Position numbers and translations under genes: made by a program. 64,000 bases of DNA from assembly GCF_963678635.1 (NCBI RefSeq), contig NC_087068.1, positions 50,427,724 through 50,491,723 of the forward strand, read 5' to 3'. Of the stretch, positions 34,401-44,102 are shown in pieces. The notes under the pieces were generated by a model. The model was not told the DNA's origin and searched no databases. It saw only the letters and a program-made list of their open reading frames with translations. Within the stretch, counting starts at the first letter, position 1. Each line of letters starts with the position of its first letter. The stretch is from Symsagittifera roscoffensis. Its lineage: Eukaryota > Xenacoelomorpha > Acoela > Convolutidae.

Positions 34401-37044
34401 GTCTTTTTGAAATTGGTCTGATTAAAAACATCGCCCAAGCATATATTCCCCACATTCTTCTAAAGTCGGAACGGAAAGGTGAATAACTATTTCAAAACAG
34501 CATGCCTCTTTATTCATGAATAATCTTTCCGAGAAATGGTTCACAATGTTTCGAATCACGAACATTTTTGAAAGCTGGATAGAAATCAAGTTTTCATTTT
34601 CGCTGTGATGATTCAGCTGAACTAAGCGAAAGAAAAAGGCGACGGTGATATGATTCTCACTACCTAGGTAGACAATTTTAAACAGAGGCCAAGCAGAGTT
34701 TCGCAACACTTGCAACGCAAAATAACACATTGCGCTATAAAATAGTAATGCAAAAACAGACAGCAAAAAAAACTGACACAGAAGCGAAGCGGAACTTTTA
34801 ACCACCTGCGATATAACGCAAGTATAAAAATTCCATTTTAATTGGCAGAAAAGCATGAGGCCCAAATCAGATAGGGCTTCCTCGATTTTAATAACTTCAT
34901 TTCCTACGTTTTTTTTTCGTAATTGCACAATTTGATAAGGGATCATTTATCCATATTGAAAGGCAAGTTGTTTCTAACGGACCGGTTGTACAGCACATTC
35001 AAATCACTTTGAATATCTATTGAGCATACAACCACGCTATGAAATTTGGCGTCATTGGCAAAAAGTAGGGGAAAGGATTGTGCGCACAACTTCGGAAGAT
35101 CATTAACAAAAACGCGAAACAGTATGGGCCCCAAAATACTCCATTGCGGGACACCGCCAGTAACTTTTATTTGTTACGAGTAAATTCCATTTATGCACAC
35201 AACTTGTACACGATTTGTCAGATATGATTCGATTAATTTCACGACATTGTTTCAGATGCCAGTTTCATAGAGCTTTTTCAAAAGAAAGCAGACCATGACC
35301 CACTCTTTCAAAAACCTTACTGTAGTCAGTAAAGATTATATCAACATCAATTTGACTTTCAATGCCCTGGGTATACTTTTGCAATAAATGATTAATCGGA
35401 GAATCGATAACCGCCTTTTCCGTAAGCCAAACTAGGCTGCATGAAAAAAGTAAGGTAATGATAATAGCGTCGAGTCGTCTAAAAACAATCTTTTGTAGGA
35501 TTTTAGAATTTATTGAAAACCAAGTTACCGGTCTGTACTTTTTAACATTACATTTATCACCTTTTCTAAAGAGTGGACTTGTAATTGCTTGTTTCCAGTC
35601 ATTTGGAAAACAGCTGTTTGTAAAATTCATCTGAATAACTGTGATAAAGAATGAGAAAGGGTAATGCACATTTTTTTTATACAGTATCGGTGGAATTTCG
35701 ACAAGTACTTTACTCTTGGTTATGTCCAAGTTCATGCAAATTTCAATTATTTCCTTTTCGAAAACAAATACAGTAGTAAGCAATTTTACGCAATCACTGC
35801 CACTGTCCCCTTCAAAGATTGTTGTCGACTTTGTATACATAGACGAGAGGAATATTGAAAATAGTTCTGCTTGTCCTGGTCGTCGGAGGAATTCTCGTAA
35901 ATTATTTTCCGCGGAGATTTGACTTCCTTAATCATTTAAACCAATTAAATAATTTTGACGTCACTTAATCTGCAGACAGCTTTTGTCCTTTTCAACTTTG
36001 TCAATTTCCGCACTACTATCGACTAAATCTATTAATCTTGTGACCTTGGCATGAAATTCTGGAAAATTCTTCCGCGCAGTTTAATTCTTCCGCGCATTAC
36101 TTTATGTAATGCGAATTTTTTTTGCTGCGTTCTCCACGGTGGCAGCGACATTCTGTGTGCTGTTCTCCTTGGTACATCTTTTGAACTTTATTGGGGACTT
36201 AAACAAATTTCGTTTTATTTAGAGTTTCTCGAAATTTTCCAAAATCGCCAATAAAGTAGTCATAAATCAATTTTTTCCAGTAATTGTGCTCAAACAAGGA
36301 CGATATTTCAGCGTTAAGCTGAACTTTCATAAGGTAGTGAATGTAGTGTCGCTCTTCCTTGTTTATAGATTTTGAAATGAAAACCCGATATGACTCGCCA
36401 TTGAATGTTGGTTCGAATACTTGGTGCACGTGCTAATATTTTATCAGCTGTATAAGTATTTGAGAACTTAACAAGAATTTGCTTTGCTCGAGGGTTTTGT
36501 GGATTGTATTTGCCAAGCCTACGGAAACCAGAAATGTCTTCTTTTCCAACACCCAGTTAATGTACAACATCAAATAATTGTTTTTCATCGTGTTCTAAAG
36601 CTTCTTTTCGGTAGGGATTTTTGCGGGCATCGCTTATTTTAGGCAAACCGCTGAACTTTAAAAATTTAGCGTTTTTTAGGTACTTGTAATGTTTTAATTT
36701 CGACTTGCTTGAAGTCCCGTCGGCTTGTTGTCCTAGACCCGGGTAGGCAAGCGTCTCTTAACACAAACGTCGTGCGTTCAAACCTCGCTTTGGTTAGACG
36801 TCGACAAGTATAACATTTTTTCTATCGCATTTAGCATATAACTAAGAGTGTTCGAAATATTTAATCAATTTTATTGTCGCACATACCCGTCATCCTCGTC
36901 ATCCCAATCCAATACTTGTTCCATTTCACATTCATTGGAACCATATTTTCTCTCCAATTTGGCGATTAATACTTCGCGTTTAGTGGCCAATTCTTTCATA
37001 TGCTTTCTAAGTTGTTGTAGAGCTTGCGCATCCATTTGAAGTAC
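31430..37044 (-). CDS. Unrecognised acidic coiled-coil protein, 234 aa in three exons
   Basis: Coding exons on the minus strand are 37035-36887 (from ATG, 49 codons plus 2 bases), 33526-33433 (94 bp) and 31891-31430. Donors are GTATGT and GTGAGA; acceptors are TGTGTGTAG and ATTTTCAG. Phases match at both joins (GG|A, then phase 0). Exon 1 is a Leu/Lys heptad-like helix (LQQLRKHMKELATKREVL). It is followed by an acidic stretch (WDDEDDG) continued in exon 2 (EEEETEDAEDCEM). Exon 3 is mostly helical, with a basic patch RRSSRKKYPRGFNL near its end. This suggests a small nuclear or scaffold protein of a complex; no family was recognised. An acceptor (TTTTTCCAG) lies 9 bp before the ATG, so there is a 5'UTR intron or trans-splicing. 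AATAAA overlaps the TAA stop. The introns (3.4 and 1.5 kb) hold transposons. Confidence 0.75.
32188..32561. mobile_element. hAT-type MITE with 8-bp target duplication
   Basis: The ends are CAGGGGC and GCCCCTG. They are flanked on both sides by an exact ATCATGAC (32180-32187 and 32562-32569), the 8-bp duplication expected of hAT transposons. The 374-bp interior starts GGATTTA followed by a run of about 20 G and is non-coding. It sits in intron 2 of the coiled-coil gene. Confidence 0.85.
32601..32803. mobile_element. Fold-back element, ~90-bp arms
   Basis: The left arm (GCGTATTCAGACTCGTCAGT, then ATTTAGACAA and CCAATCAGAATCGAGA) is mirrored on the right (TCTCGATTCTGATTGG, ATTTGTCTAAAT, ACTGACGAGT, GAATACGCG). 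The arms are separated by only an AT-rich loop. CAATATGTTC occurs just outside both ends (32582-32591 and 32809-32818), a possible 10-bp target duplication. Confidence 0.7.
32889..33191 (-). CDS. Unrecognised ORF, 100 codons
   Basis: A clean minus-strand frame lies in intron 2 of the coiled-coil gene. It has coding-like composition (FRPICLDYFHFLENWNENL, then INPLILFAQAAPVPNLRLRV, ending in LELLKRT). It could be an alternative exon, the tail of a mobile-element protein, or chance. No family was recognised and no clear acceptor was fixed. Confidence 0.3.
   Translation of the reverse strand: MSDWLLPWVPGYSFSLFLLNRTFYEIFNGENFRPICLDYFHFLENWNENLIDGIKRKREPINPLILFAQAAPVPNLRLRVPSNLVCSAYSVTTLELLKRT
33530..34330. 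other. Intron sequence, nothing recognised
   Basis: AT-rich part of intron 1 of the coiled-coil gene. Two ACTGCTCG/ATTGCTCATATC...CAGAATG-like blocks (33864-33905 and 34044-34085: 'CTGAGGGCGAAGCCCAGAATG' and 'CAGAGCAAAGCCCTGAATG' types) form a weak direct repeat. Confidence 0.35.
34335..34400 (+). repeat. tRNA-like sequence (SINE head?)
   Basis: TAGAGCG at the start and CGCGCTA at the end can pair. GGGATCGAGCTCCC resembles a TΨC arm/B box. The anticodon arm is not convincing, so a degenerate tRNA-derived repeat is more likely than a tRNA gene. Confidence 0.3.
34800..36650 (-). mobile_element. LINE C (non-LTR retrotransposon), in intron 1 of the coiled-coil gene
   Basis: On the minus strand, 36650-36200 resembles a LINE ORF1 RRM-like region (FRRLGKYNPQNPRAKQILVK, then VFISKSINKEERHYIHYL). 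Next, 35840-35265 is the start of reverse transcriptase (FPNDWKQAITSPLFRKGDK, NVKKYRPVTWFSINSKILQK, IIFTDYSKVFERV). Then 35134-34943 gives MGPILFRVFVNDL, FANDAKFHSVV (where YADD is expected) and NLPFNMDK. The endonuclease is missing between them. Several stops; inactive. It has the same orientation as the host gene. Confidence 0.75.
36700..36830 (+). repeat. tRNA-like repeat, copy 1
   Basis: GGGTAGGCAAGCGTCTC and GTGCGTTCAAACCTCGC are spaced like pol III A and B boxes, ending in GTCGAC that can pair with an upstream GTCGGC. The same block recurs at 51210-51330 as part of a larger duplication. Confidence 0.35.
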
Positions 37045-37976
37045 CTGGAAAAATCCTCATTTGAGTGATTATAAAGTTGATTATCAGGTTGTAATTTGAC
37101 TGATTATGGCGAGAAAGCCGAAAACGTTTTCGATCAAATTATTAACATTGATCCCTATTTTTTCTACTATGGTTATTAAGTTAATTGGCATTTTGATAAT
37201 GAGTTTAAAAAATTCCATGGCAATTCAATAAATTTTACAGTTGAGAAATTTCAATTAATTGCAACAGAATTTTTTGGAACTCGTCATGAAATTGGCAGAC
37301 AAATTTTCTCATAGTACATAACCCACCAAAAAAAACAGAAGATCGAAAAATTGAGCTGTAAACAAGGACAACAGATAGAATAATGAGAGAGAGAGAGATA
37401 GTTAAATTAGAACATCTCATATTCTGAAAGTGACAGGGAAGCAATTCTCCTGGAACTTATCCTAAATCCTTCATTATTATTAATATTATATGAGAGAATG
37501 ATTTAAACGTAAATTATAAAACTTCAGTCTATGGAGGATTTCTAAGATATTCTTAGATTTTCAATAAACTTAGCCTAATTGTTGTGATAATCTTATGTGC
37601 AAGTCGGTCATATGAAAGAAGTTATAGTCATTTTTGGTGTAAATGGATTTTTTAAAATTTTGAATGGGCTCGTCATGCTCAAGTTTTTCGCGATAACTAA
37701 AACAGAAAGTCATAAAATCAGAACAGCCAAAATTTAAAATGCGGGAAAGTTAACAAGATCAACCTAGAGTCAAATTGCTTTTCGCCATTTTCCAAATAAC
37801 AATCAATTTGAAGAAAACTGTCTTGTTCCTGATAATGAGCATCAAGAGTGGATTCGTGAGTGCTACGCTTGGCGCAAAAGAAAACCTTGATTGGGAATGT
37901 CGCCGACTCAAGTGACCTAATGTTCTGAAATTTATTGAAACCTTGCGCTGAATATATTATTAGAATCGAACATCTT
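37045..37976. other. Upstream flank of the coiled-coil gene
   Basis: No gene recognised. A short (GA)n tract lies at 37386-37398. If exon 1 is cis-spliced, its upstream exon or promoter should lie here or beyond the gypsy element at 37977. Confidence 0.4.
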
Positions 37977-38129
37977 TGCAAAAGCATGCAATGTGTCAAA
38001 ATATCAATCCGTTTCACACAATGTTAATTCTGAAACGACAGTAGGACATGACAATTAGTTAACACAAGTTACAAATACAATACGTAAAAACAAAAAACAG
38101 TAAATGACAAGGGTCCTTCTACTCGAACA
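37977..38129 (-). repeat. LTR of element B (3' LTR)
   Basis: 153 bp, TGCAAAAGCATGCAATG to ACTCGAACA on the plus strand. It differs from the right LTR by a few substitutions and indels, so the insertion is old but not ancient. Confidence 0.9.
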
Positions 38130-38138
38130 TCCCCCCAA
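38130..38138 (-). other. Polypurine tract of element B
   Basis: The minus strand reads CTTGGGGGGA directly before TGTTCGAG, the LTR start. This fixes the LTR boundary. Confidence 0.75.
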
Positions 38139-38520
38139 GTCGTTGGAGGCGCAATAAACGCCTTGGTGGCATGGTGCGCCTTTAACGACTGACACATACG
38201 AGGACCCTGATTTAGGATTGGTGATGAAGGCGCCTGTCGTCCATGCATCGTCACCCCCAAACTTGGGAGGCGGGCGGCGGATCCTCTTCGGTCTGCCTAA
38301 AACCGCATCGAGCGCAGGGTCAGCGACTTGGCCTGGTACTGGCGATGCCACTGGGTGTGATGGGGGTGGGTGGGTGGATCGCTGGCTTTCGGTTCCGATG
38401 ATGTAACGTTGGATTTAGCAGGAGGGTTGACGATGTCAGATGCGGTGCGGCCGGTTCAACCGATTTCGTGTACTTTGTCCACTGGAGCTGGAGTGGCGGA
38501 CTCCTCGATCTCCTGAACAC
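38139..38520 (-). pseudogene. C-terminal tail of element B pol
   Basis: A minus-strand frame contains LGRPKRIRRPPPKFGGDD, the Arg/Pro-rich tail often found at the end of gypsy polyproteins, and runs into the LTR. Upstream frames (38320-38520) are Ser/Pro-rich. Confidence 0.5.
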
Positions 38521-38747
38521 CCTGTTCGCTGATGAAATTGTGTTGGTTTCCTTAGGGCGTCATATAATCATCGGGTAACGTAGGTGTTTCCAGAGAGGGT
38601 GAAGAATCAGTGTCGAGTGGCTTCCGATGTGGAAGTATGGAACGGAATTCTCCTTCTGCGCGGACCTCGAAACGCTGGAATTTCTTCAGGAAGCGGAATT
38701 AGCATAGAGTGAGACGGCAAGAACCGTCCACCCGGATGGTGTATTGG

Positions 38748-39600
38748 TCATTGGCACCTATCTGCCACTCTGGTTCTGAGTCGGCGACATTCCCTGAGTC
38801 GGTGACTGCCACTCTGGTTCTGAATCCTAACTGTGTCTTCTATAAACAGAGGAGCAAGCTTGCGTGTATTGCTGTCTAGTCTATCGACCTGCTTTGCCAG
38901 CCTAGCTCGAAGAGCATTTTCCTTTGCTCGCCATGTGTGCTTCCAATGATGATCGACCGGGCTGGTTTCATCAAAAACGGAAACTCTGTTTGCAAAAAGA
39001 GATGGTGCACGAAGAGAGTCACGAAGAGAGCGACCGAGAAGCACCTGGGCAGGGGACAGGCCGTTGTCACGTTCTGGTGTGTTTCGGAGATGGAGTATGC
39101 CACGCATAACGGCATCTGTGTTTATGTTTCCGCTTTTGTCCATATTGTCCACAAGAAGACGTTTCATGGCCTTTACCGCAACCTCTGCACGGCCGTTGGA
39201 CTGGGAATGATAAGCTGAACATAGTCTATGGGTGATACCTCACCGCGACATGAAATCCTTCATGATGGGCGACGTGTATTCCAGTCCGCCGTCACTGGAC
39301 AAGTGCTCTGGTACATCAAATTGGGCAAACAATTCCCGCAGCGCTTTTATCAGACCAGCGGCTCCGGTATCTGCGGTGGCTGCGCTAGCTTGTCTCAAGT
39401 CAGGCCAATTGTTAAACCTGTCTACCGTTAGGAGGTAATTCTTTCCCCGCACATTGAAACAATCGGTTGCAACTGCCTGCAAGGGTAGCATCGCGCCAAA
39501 TGGCTTGGCGGCTGGTAGACGCGGTTGGCTGGGTGATATGGAGTCACATGTGCGACACTGTTTATGAACCTACTGGATGTCCGTGGTAATTCCATGACAA
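38748..39600 (-). pseudogene. Integrase of element B
   Basis: From the right: a zinc-site remnant (CRTCDS), then the core starting MLPLQAVATDCFN (first catalytic Asp) and NYLLTVDRFNNWPD, then LSSDGGLEY (second Asp), then SQSNGRAEVAVKAMK (catalytic Glu). The D-D-E triad is therefore visible. Next come LHLRNTPERDNGLSPAQ, VLLGRSLRDSL and, near the end, the domain that normally precedes a GPY/F-like tail. A stop or shift separates the pieces at about 39168-39240. Confidence 0.8.
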
Positions 39601-40090
39601 ACTATCGACGCGTTAGCTCGGCTCATCATCTGAGTGACCCCCCTGGTGAGACCTATGCAGATGCTGGCAAACTTCACTTCTGAGGCTTGCCTGAATGACA
39701 GTGCGGTTTCCGTATGTGATGACTCTATCTAATGCCGAGAGACTGTCTCGAAAACGCCAAAAACCGAGGAGATGAGGAAACATTAGCTGGGGCGTGTCTG
39801 GTAAGCCATTATTGGCCATGTTCATAAGTTGGAGCATGTGAATGTCTCGACTAAATTTCATCTCGCACGCGCTGCCAGCCACGTGACAGCATGTAACTGG
39901 GCCAAGCCTGGCCTGGCCGCGGCTTTAATCTCTTCCTTGGCGTGATCGATGTCATCGACAACCCTCATGGCGTTTAACGCAGCAATAAAGTGAGATTCGT
40001 TTTCACGTCCTCGGCTATGTCATTTGGGCGTCGCGAAGTTGCGACTGGCGCAGGGATCTGGAAGCCGGGCACATATGATATCTTGAATCT
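39601..40090 (-). pseudogene. RNase H-integrase linker and HHCC region of element B
   Basis: Frame 39613-39882 includes FRDSLSALDRVITYGNRTVI and HLHRSHQGG, the usual sequence before the integrase zinc finger (HxxH with the Cys pair just downstream). Confidence 0.6.
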
Positions 40091-40620
40091 CTACAGCATC
40101 GTCTTCTCCTTAAATGAGAGAAGTCGGTTGTTATCAATCTCATCTAGTGCGCGGTTGCCCAGAAGCTTGACAAGCGGCGGGTGGTCCGTCTGAATGTGGA
40201 GGTCATTGCATCCCCAAGTGAAAAATCGTGGGTCTACTAGAGCCCATTTGACAGCAAGGGCCTCGCCTTCCACTGGCCAGTAGTTCTGTTCAGCTTTCTT
40301 GAGGAAGCGGGATCCAGCCAGGGTTATCCTCCAGCCATTGCTGGAGCATCCCGTAGTAGTCGAAGAACATGCACAGTACTTTTGGTACAGGAAATATCCG
40401 ATTCCGGCCTTAGAACCGTGCGGACTGAGCAGGGTGATTCGGTTGGGGTCAAATAATTTCACTCCAGTTTCGATGGCCTTAATGATTTCATCCTTGGACT
40501 GCTGGAGTGCGTTCTCCAGTGCGTCGTCCCACTTGAATCTGGACTTTGGAGTCATTAGTGGCTTAAAAAGGGTCATGAGTGCTGTCGACTGCGCGTAGTG
40601 CGACACTTGGTTGACGAGTC
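40091..40620 (-). pseudogene. RNase H domain of element B
   Basis: A 171-codon frame contains LMTPKSRFKWDDALENAL (the connection), IGYFLYQKYC, AGSRFLKKAEQNYWPVEGEA (with the catalytic Glu region), LHIQTDHPPLVKLLGNRALD (TDH catalytic Asp) and NNRLLSFKEKTM. It is intact across this domain. Confidence 0.8.
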
Positions 40621-41225
40621 CAAACTAAGCCTTTATGTTGGAAACGTTTGTAGGTCGCGGAAATTTCTTTATGGCGTCCAGGTACTTTGGCCGTAGTTTC
40701 AACAACACGCAAATTCAACAACACGCTCGCAAAATTGGAACTTTTTAGGATTTACGATGATTTCGCTGTTACCAATTAGCGTCAGATAGTCAATAACTCT
40801 CCACCCAAGTACTTCCAGCAACTCGTCCCATAATAGTGCGTCGTCCACGCATTTAATCTTCCTGGGGAAGGTGGCTATAATATTGTCATACCGTTGGTTT
40901 TAGCCATCCCCCGAGGCTAGGTAACCTTGAGGTGCCACTTTATATTGGTATCTGCCGTATTCCGTGATAAAGGTAGTAAAATGCCGATCCTCCTCAGCGA
41001 GTGGAACTGAGTGTTAGCCATTCCAGGCATCAGTCACAGCTCTCCATGTACCCGCCGGTACGATGCGTGCTTGTTTAAAAGGAGGAACAGTGTGATGTGT
41101 CTCCCTAACACAGTGGGTGTTTAGTGGGCGCATGTCAACAGTGGAACGTGGCGTGCCGTCCTGTTTTGGCACGACGTGCATTCGTGCTTGCCATTTTGTA
41201 GGCACTCCCGAAGGAACCTTTTCGA
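40621..41225 (-). pseudogene. Reverse transcriptase of element B
   Basis: The frame at 41014-41205 gives MHVVPKQDGTPRSTVDMRPL and WRAVTDAWNG. Further on, around 40905-40980, the sequence reads EYGRYQYKVAPQGYLASGDG followed by a stop. At about 40838-40860 is the active site KCVDDALLWDE, a CVDD variant of the YxDD box. Two or more frame breaks make it non-functional. Confidence 0.8.
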
Positions 41226-42052
41226 TTATGCCCAGAGCCTCGTCCTGGTCGAGCTAGGCTTTAACCTGCTCACGCCATGCACGGGCACGGTAACTGCCGT
41301 ATACCATATGCACGGCTGGTGAGGGCATTTATTGAATGCAGACGCCGAGAATGTTTTGAGAAGCCATTCTTTCATCTTCGGGATTATTTCCGGGACCTGA
41401 GCAAACGGGAGTTTCCCAGGGCGGCCCTGTGGGTGGTGGTGAATTGGGTAGCCACAAGGAGCATTACCAGATGTCGGTTGCGCTTCTATTCCAGCGGAAG
41501 CAGTGGAGCAGATAAGGGAAAAATTGGCGTTAATGATACCCAATTCGTTCATGGCTTGGCGACTTAGGTAGAACAGGTCAGTAAACTCTTTCACATAACC
41601 CAGGGCCGCTGTTGTAGCCTTCCGGCCTGTGGACGGTTCGTGCCAGATGTACTCAGGAATAGGGCACCCAGGAAATCGATGTTTTCCCCATTGATGGCCT
41701 GCATTCGCTACTTGACCTGGACAAGGTCGGATGTATTTAAGCCGAGACGATCTAACACCTTTTTACCCATAAGACATGACTGCGCGCCTGTATCGGCCAC
41801 AATTGACAGAGTTGTAGGCGACAAGTTGGGGTGCTTAAGACGTAAGTGGCTGTAATCTGACGCGTCAATAGAGACACGCAACTTGACAATTGGATGTGGC
41901 ATCGATGCTGCCTGTTTCCAACCGGATGTGCCGTCGAATATGTAGTTTGAGACAACAATAGCCTGCTGTGCCCTCGCATGATCAACACCAGCGGCTGTTA
42001 CAGGATGCGCCCATGTTGGACTTGTGTCTTCACTGACCGCGACCCCAAACAT
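41226..42052 (-). pseudogene. Protease region of element B
   Basis: The frame at 41708-42052 ends with LSIVADTGAQSCLMGKKVL. DTGA is the aspartic protease active site and is followed by the expected hydrophobic strand. The frame at 41226-41594 continues through MKEFTDLFYLSRQAMNELGI and the linker to reverse transcriptase. Confidence 0.75.
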
Positions 42053-42992
42053 GTGGAAGAAAGCGCCCGCCTATATTTTGGCCTTTCTTATTGCGGAATT
42101 CTGATAGTTTTTTCTTCCAGCAAATCTTGCAAAACTTGTCAGTGACAATAACGTCGGTCCCGGCCACTGTTCTCACCCGATTCATCAAAAACTCGCCTTT
42201 ACATGTCTGGCATTTACCCTTATTGGATAGACGCGTGTCGCTAGGAGAAATTTTCATAGGTGTTCTTGGGTTTGGCACAGCGGACAACGGACCACTTGGA
42301 GATGCAATCGAACCAGAAATGGAACGAGCAGCCATCTTCTTCGTCTCGATGATGGCTATAGTCTGATTGAGCGATTACCGTCTAAACCATCGATGCCCAT
42401 CACGTCCTTCTTAATGTCTTCGTCAGACATTCCGGTGAGAATAACAAGCTTGACCATTTTCTGACTAAAGTCGATGGTTGTGTCGCATCCAGTTCGGGTG
42501 CATTGCTCTTTGGGCCTACAATTACGGTCTTTACCAAGGGCGTGAGCAGCAAACTGTCTGATCGGCTCCGTGTGGTCCTGTCTGATCGACAAGAGCTCAA
42601 TCTGTAATATACTGGAAGCAACGTTGATCACGGCGTGTCTTTTGATGGCGTTCAAGATTTCAGCTTCGGTTTTAGCCGTGATTTGCGGGTCCTCCTTTTG
42701 CACACTTGACTTGAGTTCAGCTGCGCAACAGATCACAAGATATATACTCACGCGACCTTTTCGGAATGCTGCTTGCCTGTTTGAATACGTCCCATTCCCT
42801 CGTGAAACAGTCCCAAGCGTCCTCGTGAATCTTGAATGATACGCGTTGTTGAGGTATGGGTGGAGCTTTCGCAGTATTAGGGACTGGGTGTGCCGTGTAC
42901 AAGTGATGCACAAGCATGACAGCTCCGGCGGCATCGGAGACCGTGGGGATAGTGTAGGTGCATCCGTCAATGTAGCACCCTACTTCAGTCAT
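42030..42992 (-). pseudogene. Gag of element B, frameshifted
   Basis: ATG at 42992, 37 bp inside the 5' LTR. The N-terminus has a C2H2-like finger (CYIDGCTY, with HHLYTAH about 20 residues later). A capsid-like helix region follows (EDAWDCFTREWDVFKQAS). One frameshift near 42725 moves the reading into the frame with EAEILNAIKRHAVINVASS and MSDEDIKKDVMG. The C-terminal part (42030-42335) has paired Cys (CQTCKGEF, CKICWKK), a C2C2 zinc site instead of the usual CCHC knuckle. Confidence 0.7.
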
Positions 42993-43028
42993 CCTTGTTG
43001 CCTTTGTTAACCTTAATTAAAATTAACA

Positions 43029-43177
43029 TGCAAAAGCATGCAATGTGTCAAAACATCAATCCGTTTCACACAATGTTAATGCCGAAACGACAAAAAGGAC
43101 ATGACAATTAGTTAACACAAGTTAATAATACAAAACATAAAATCAGAGTATATAACAAGGGTCCTTCTACTCGAACA
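43029..43177 (-). repeat. LTR of element B (5' LTR)
   Basis: 149 bp, the partner of 37977-38129. The sequence immediately inside (minus TGTTAATTTTAATTAAGG) does not look like a common tRNA 3' end, so the primer is unknown. Confidence 0.9.
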
Positions 43178-43422
43178 ACCTTGACTTGTAGTTGCATTAA
43201 TCGATAGTGTCTAGAAGTAGTTCCCGAGTGATTGTTTTGATTTGAGTAGTTGAATTTAATTATTAGATTTACATGCCTATATTTAAATTAAACATATCTG
43301 ATGATGCTAGTTATAGCGAAAACGTTCCTATGTCAACAGAAGTTTTACTGACTTATTTTCTACTTAAATTAAATACTAGAGTCTAATTGTTGTGATAAAC
43401 TGATTAAATAATTTCATATACG

Positions 43423-44102
43423 ATGGTTAGAAAAGCTAAAGAAGAAGAAGGAGCAACACACTGGTTCAATGTTCGATGGGCGACAGGTGTGGTGCGTGGG
43501 TTGAGGTTTGGATACCGAAGGTAGTGCCAAAGGACTTCCTTAAACTACCACTGTACTGCGGTTTTTGTGCCGCCGAAAAACTAGACAATCAGGAGAAAGC
43601 AATCGAACAGTTACAGAACCAACTCCAAGCGTCTACCACCACTGTCGAAGCGCCTAAAAGCAACGCACCTTCATACAGCACAATATTACAAGGGGTTCGT
43701 AAGGAAGAGGCGGAGTCGAAACGGAAAACGAAAAACGTCATTGTCTGGGGAGTAAAAAAGGCTGACGAAACGAAGGACAAAGAATTCATGCTGCAGCTGA
43801 GTGCAGACTTAGGAACAGATATTGACGTTACTAGTACAAAACGAATTGGTAAAGATAACGAAAATGGAGAACAGTTGATACTTGTCTCTTTGACATCAGA
43901 GCTGCAAGCTCAAAACATCCTGAAACTGGCAAAAAAACTCAAGGAGTTCGAACATTACACAAATATTTACATCAATAAAGACTTGACAAAAAGCCAACAG
44001 CTTGAAAACAAAAAATTCAGAGAAGAATTGAAAGCTGTGCGACGGGAAGATCCCGATGGGGTTTATTTTGTCAAGCACAACCGAGTTACAAAGAAAAATT
44101 GA
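43423..44102 (+). pseudogene. LINE D ORF1
   Basis: An ATG at 43423 opens MVRKAKEEEGATHWF. A one-base shift near 43470 then moves into the 208-codon frame with DRCGAWVEVW, LPLYCGFCAAEK (paired Cys, PHD/zinc-finger-like), a coiled coil (DNQEKAIEQLQNQLQ), NVIVWGVKKADE, TSTKRIGKDNENGEQLILV and YINKDLTKSQQLENKKFREE. The last three are typical of the RRM-like RNA-binding ORF1 proteins of this LINE group. It ends TGA at 44100-44102, overlapping ORF2. Confidence 0.75.

Larger units (their letters stand above)
37977..43177 (-). mobile_element. Ty3/gypsy LTR retrotransposon B, nearly full length, inactive
   Basis: This is a 5.2-kb element read on the minus strand: LTR (43177-43029), gag, protease, reverse transcriptase, RNase H, integrase, polypurine tract, LTR (38129-37977). 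LTRs start TG and end CA and are only ~150 bp. Flanking pentamers ATCTT (left) and ACCTT (right) agree at four of five positions, as expected of an eroded 5-bp target duplication. Frameshifts and stops break gag and pol. RT block wording (DAWNG, then GYLASGDG) is like that of gypsy elements common in molluscs and other marine invertebrates. Confidence 0.9.

Noticed and set aside
34422-34946. 174-codon minus-strand ORF, apparently membrane-like
   Set aside because: It overlaps the 3' part of LINE C in another frame. Hydrophobicity comes from AT-rich composition, and no start context or neighbours support it.
38218-39491. Plus-strand ORFs of 60-99 codons across element B
   Set aside because: They are antisense to well-supported integrase and pol frames and show no motifs.
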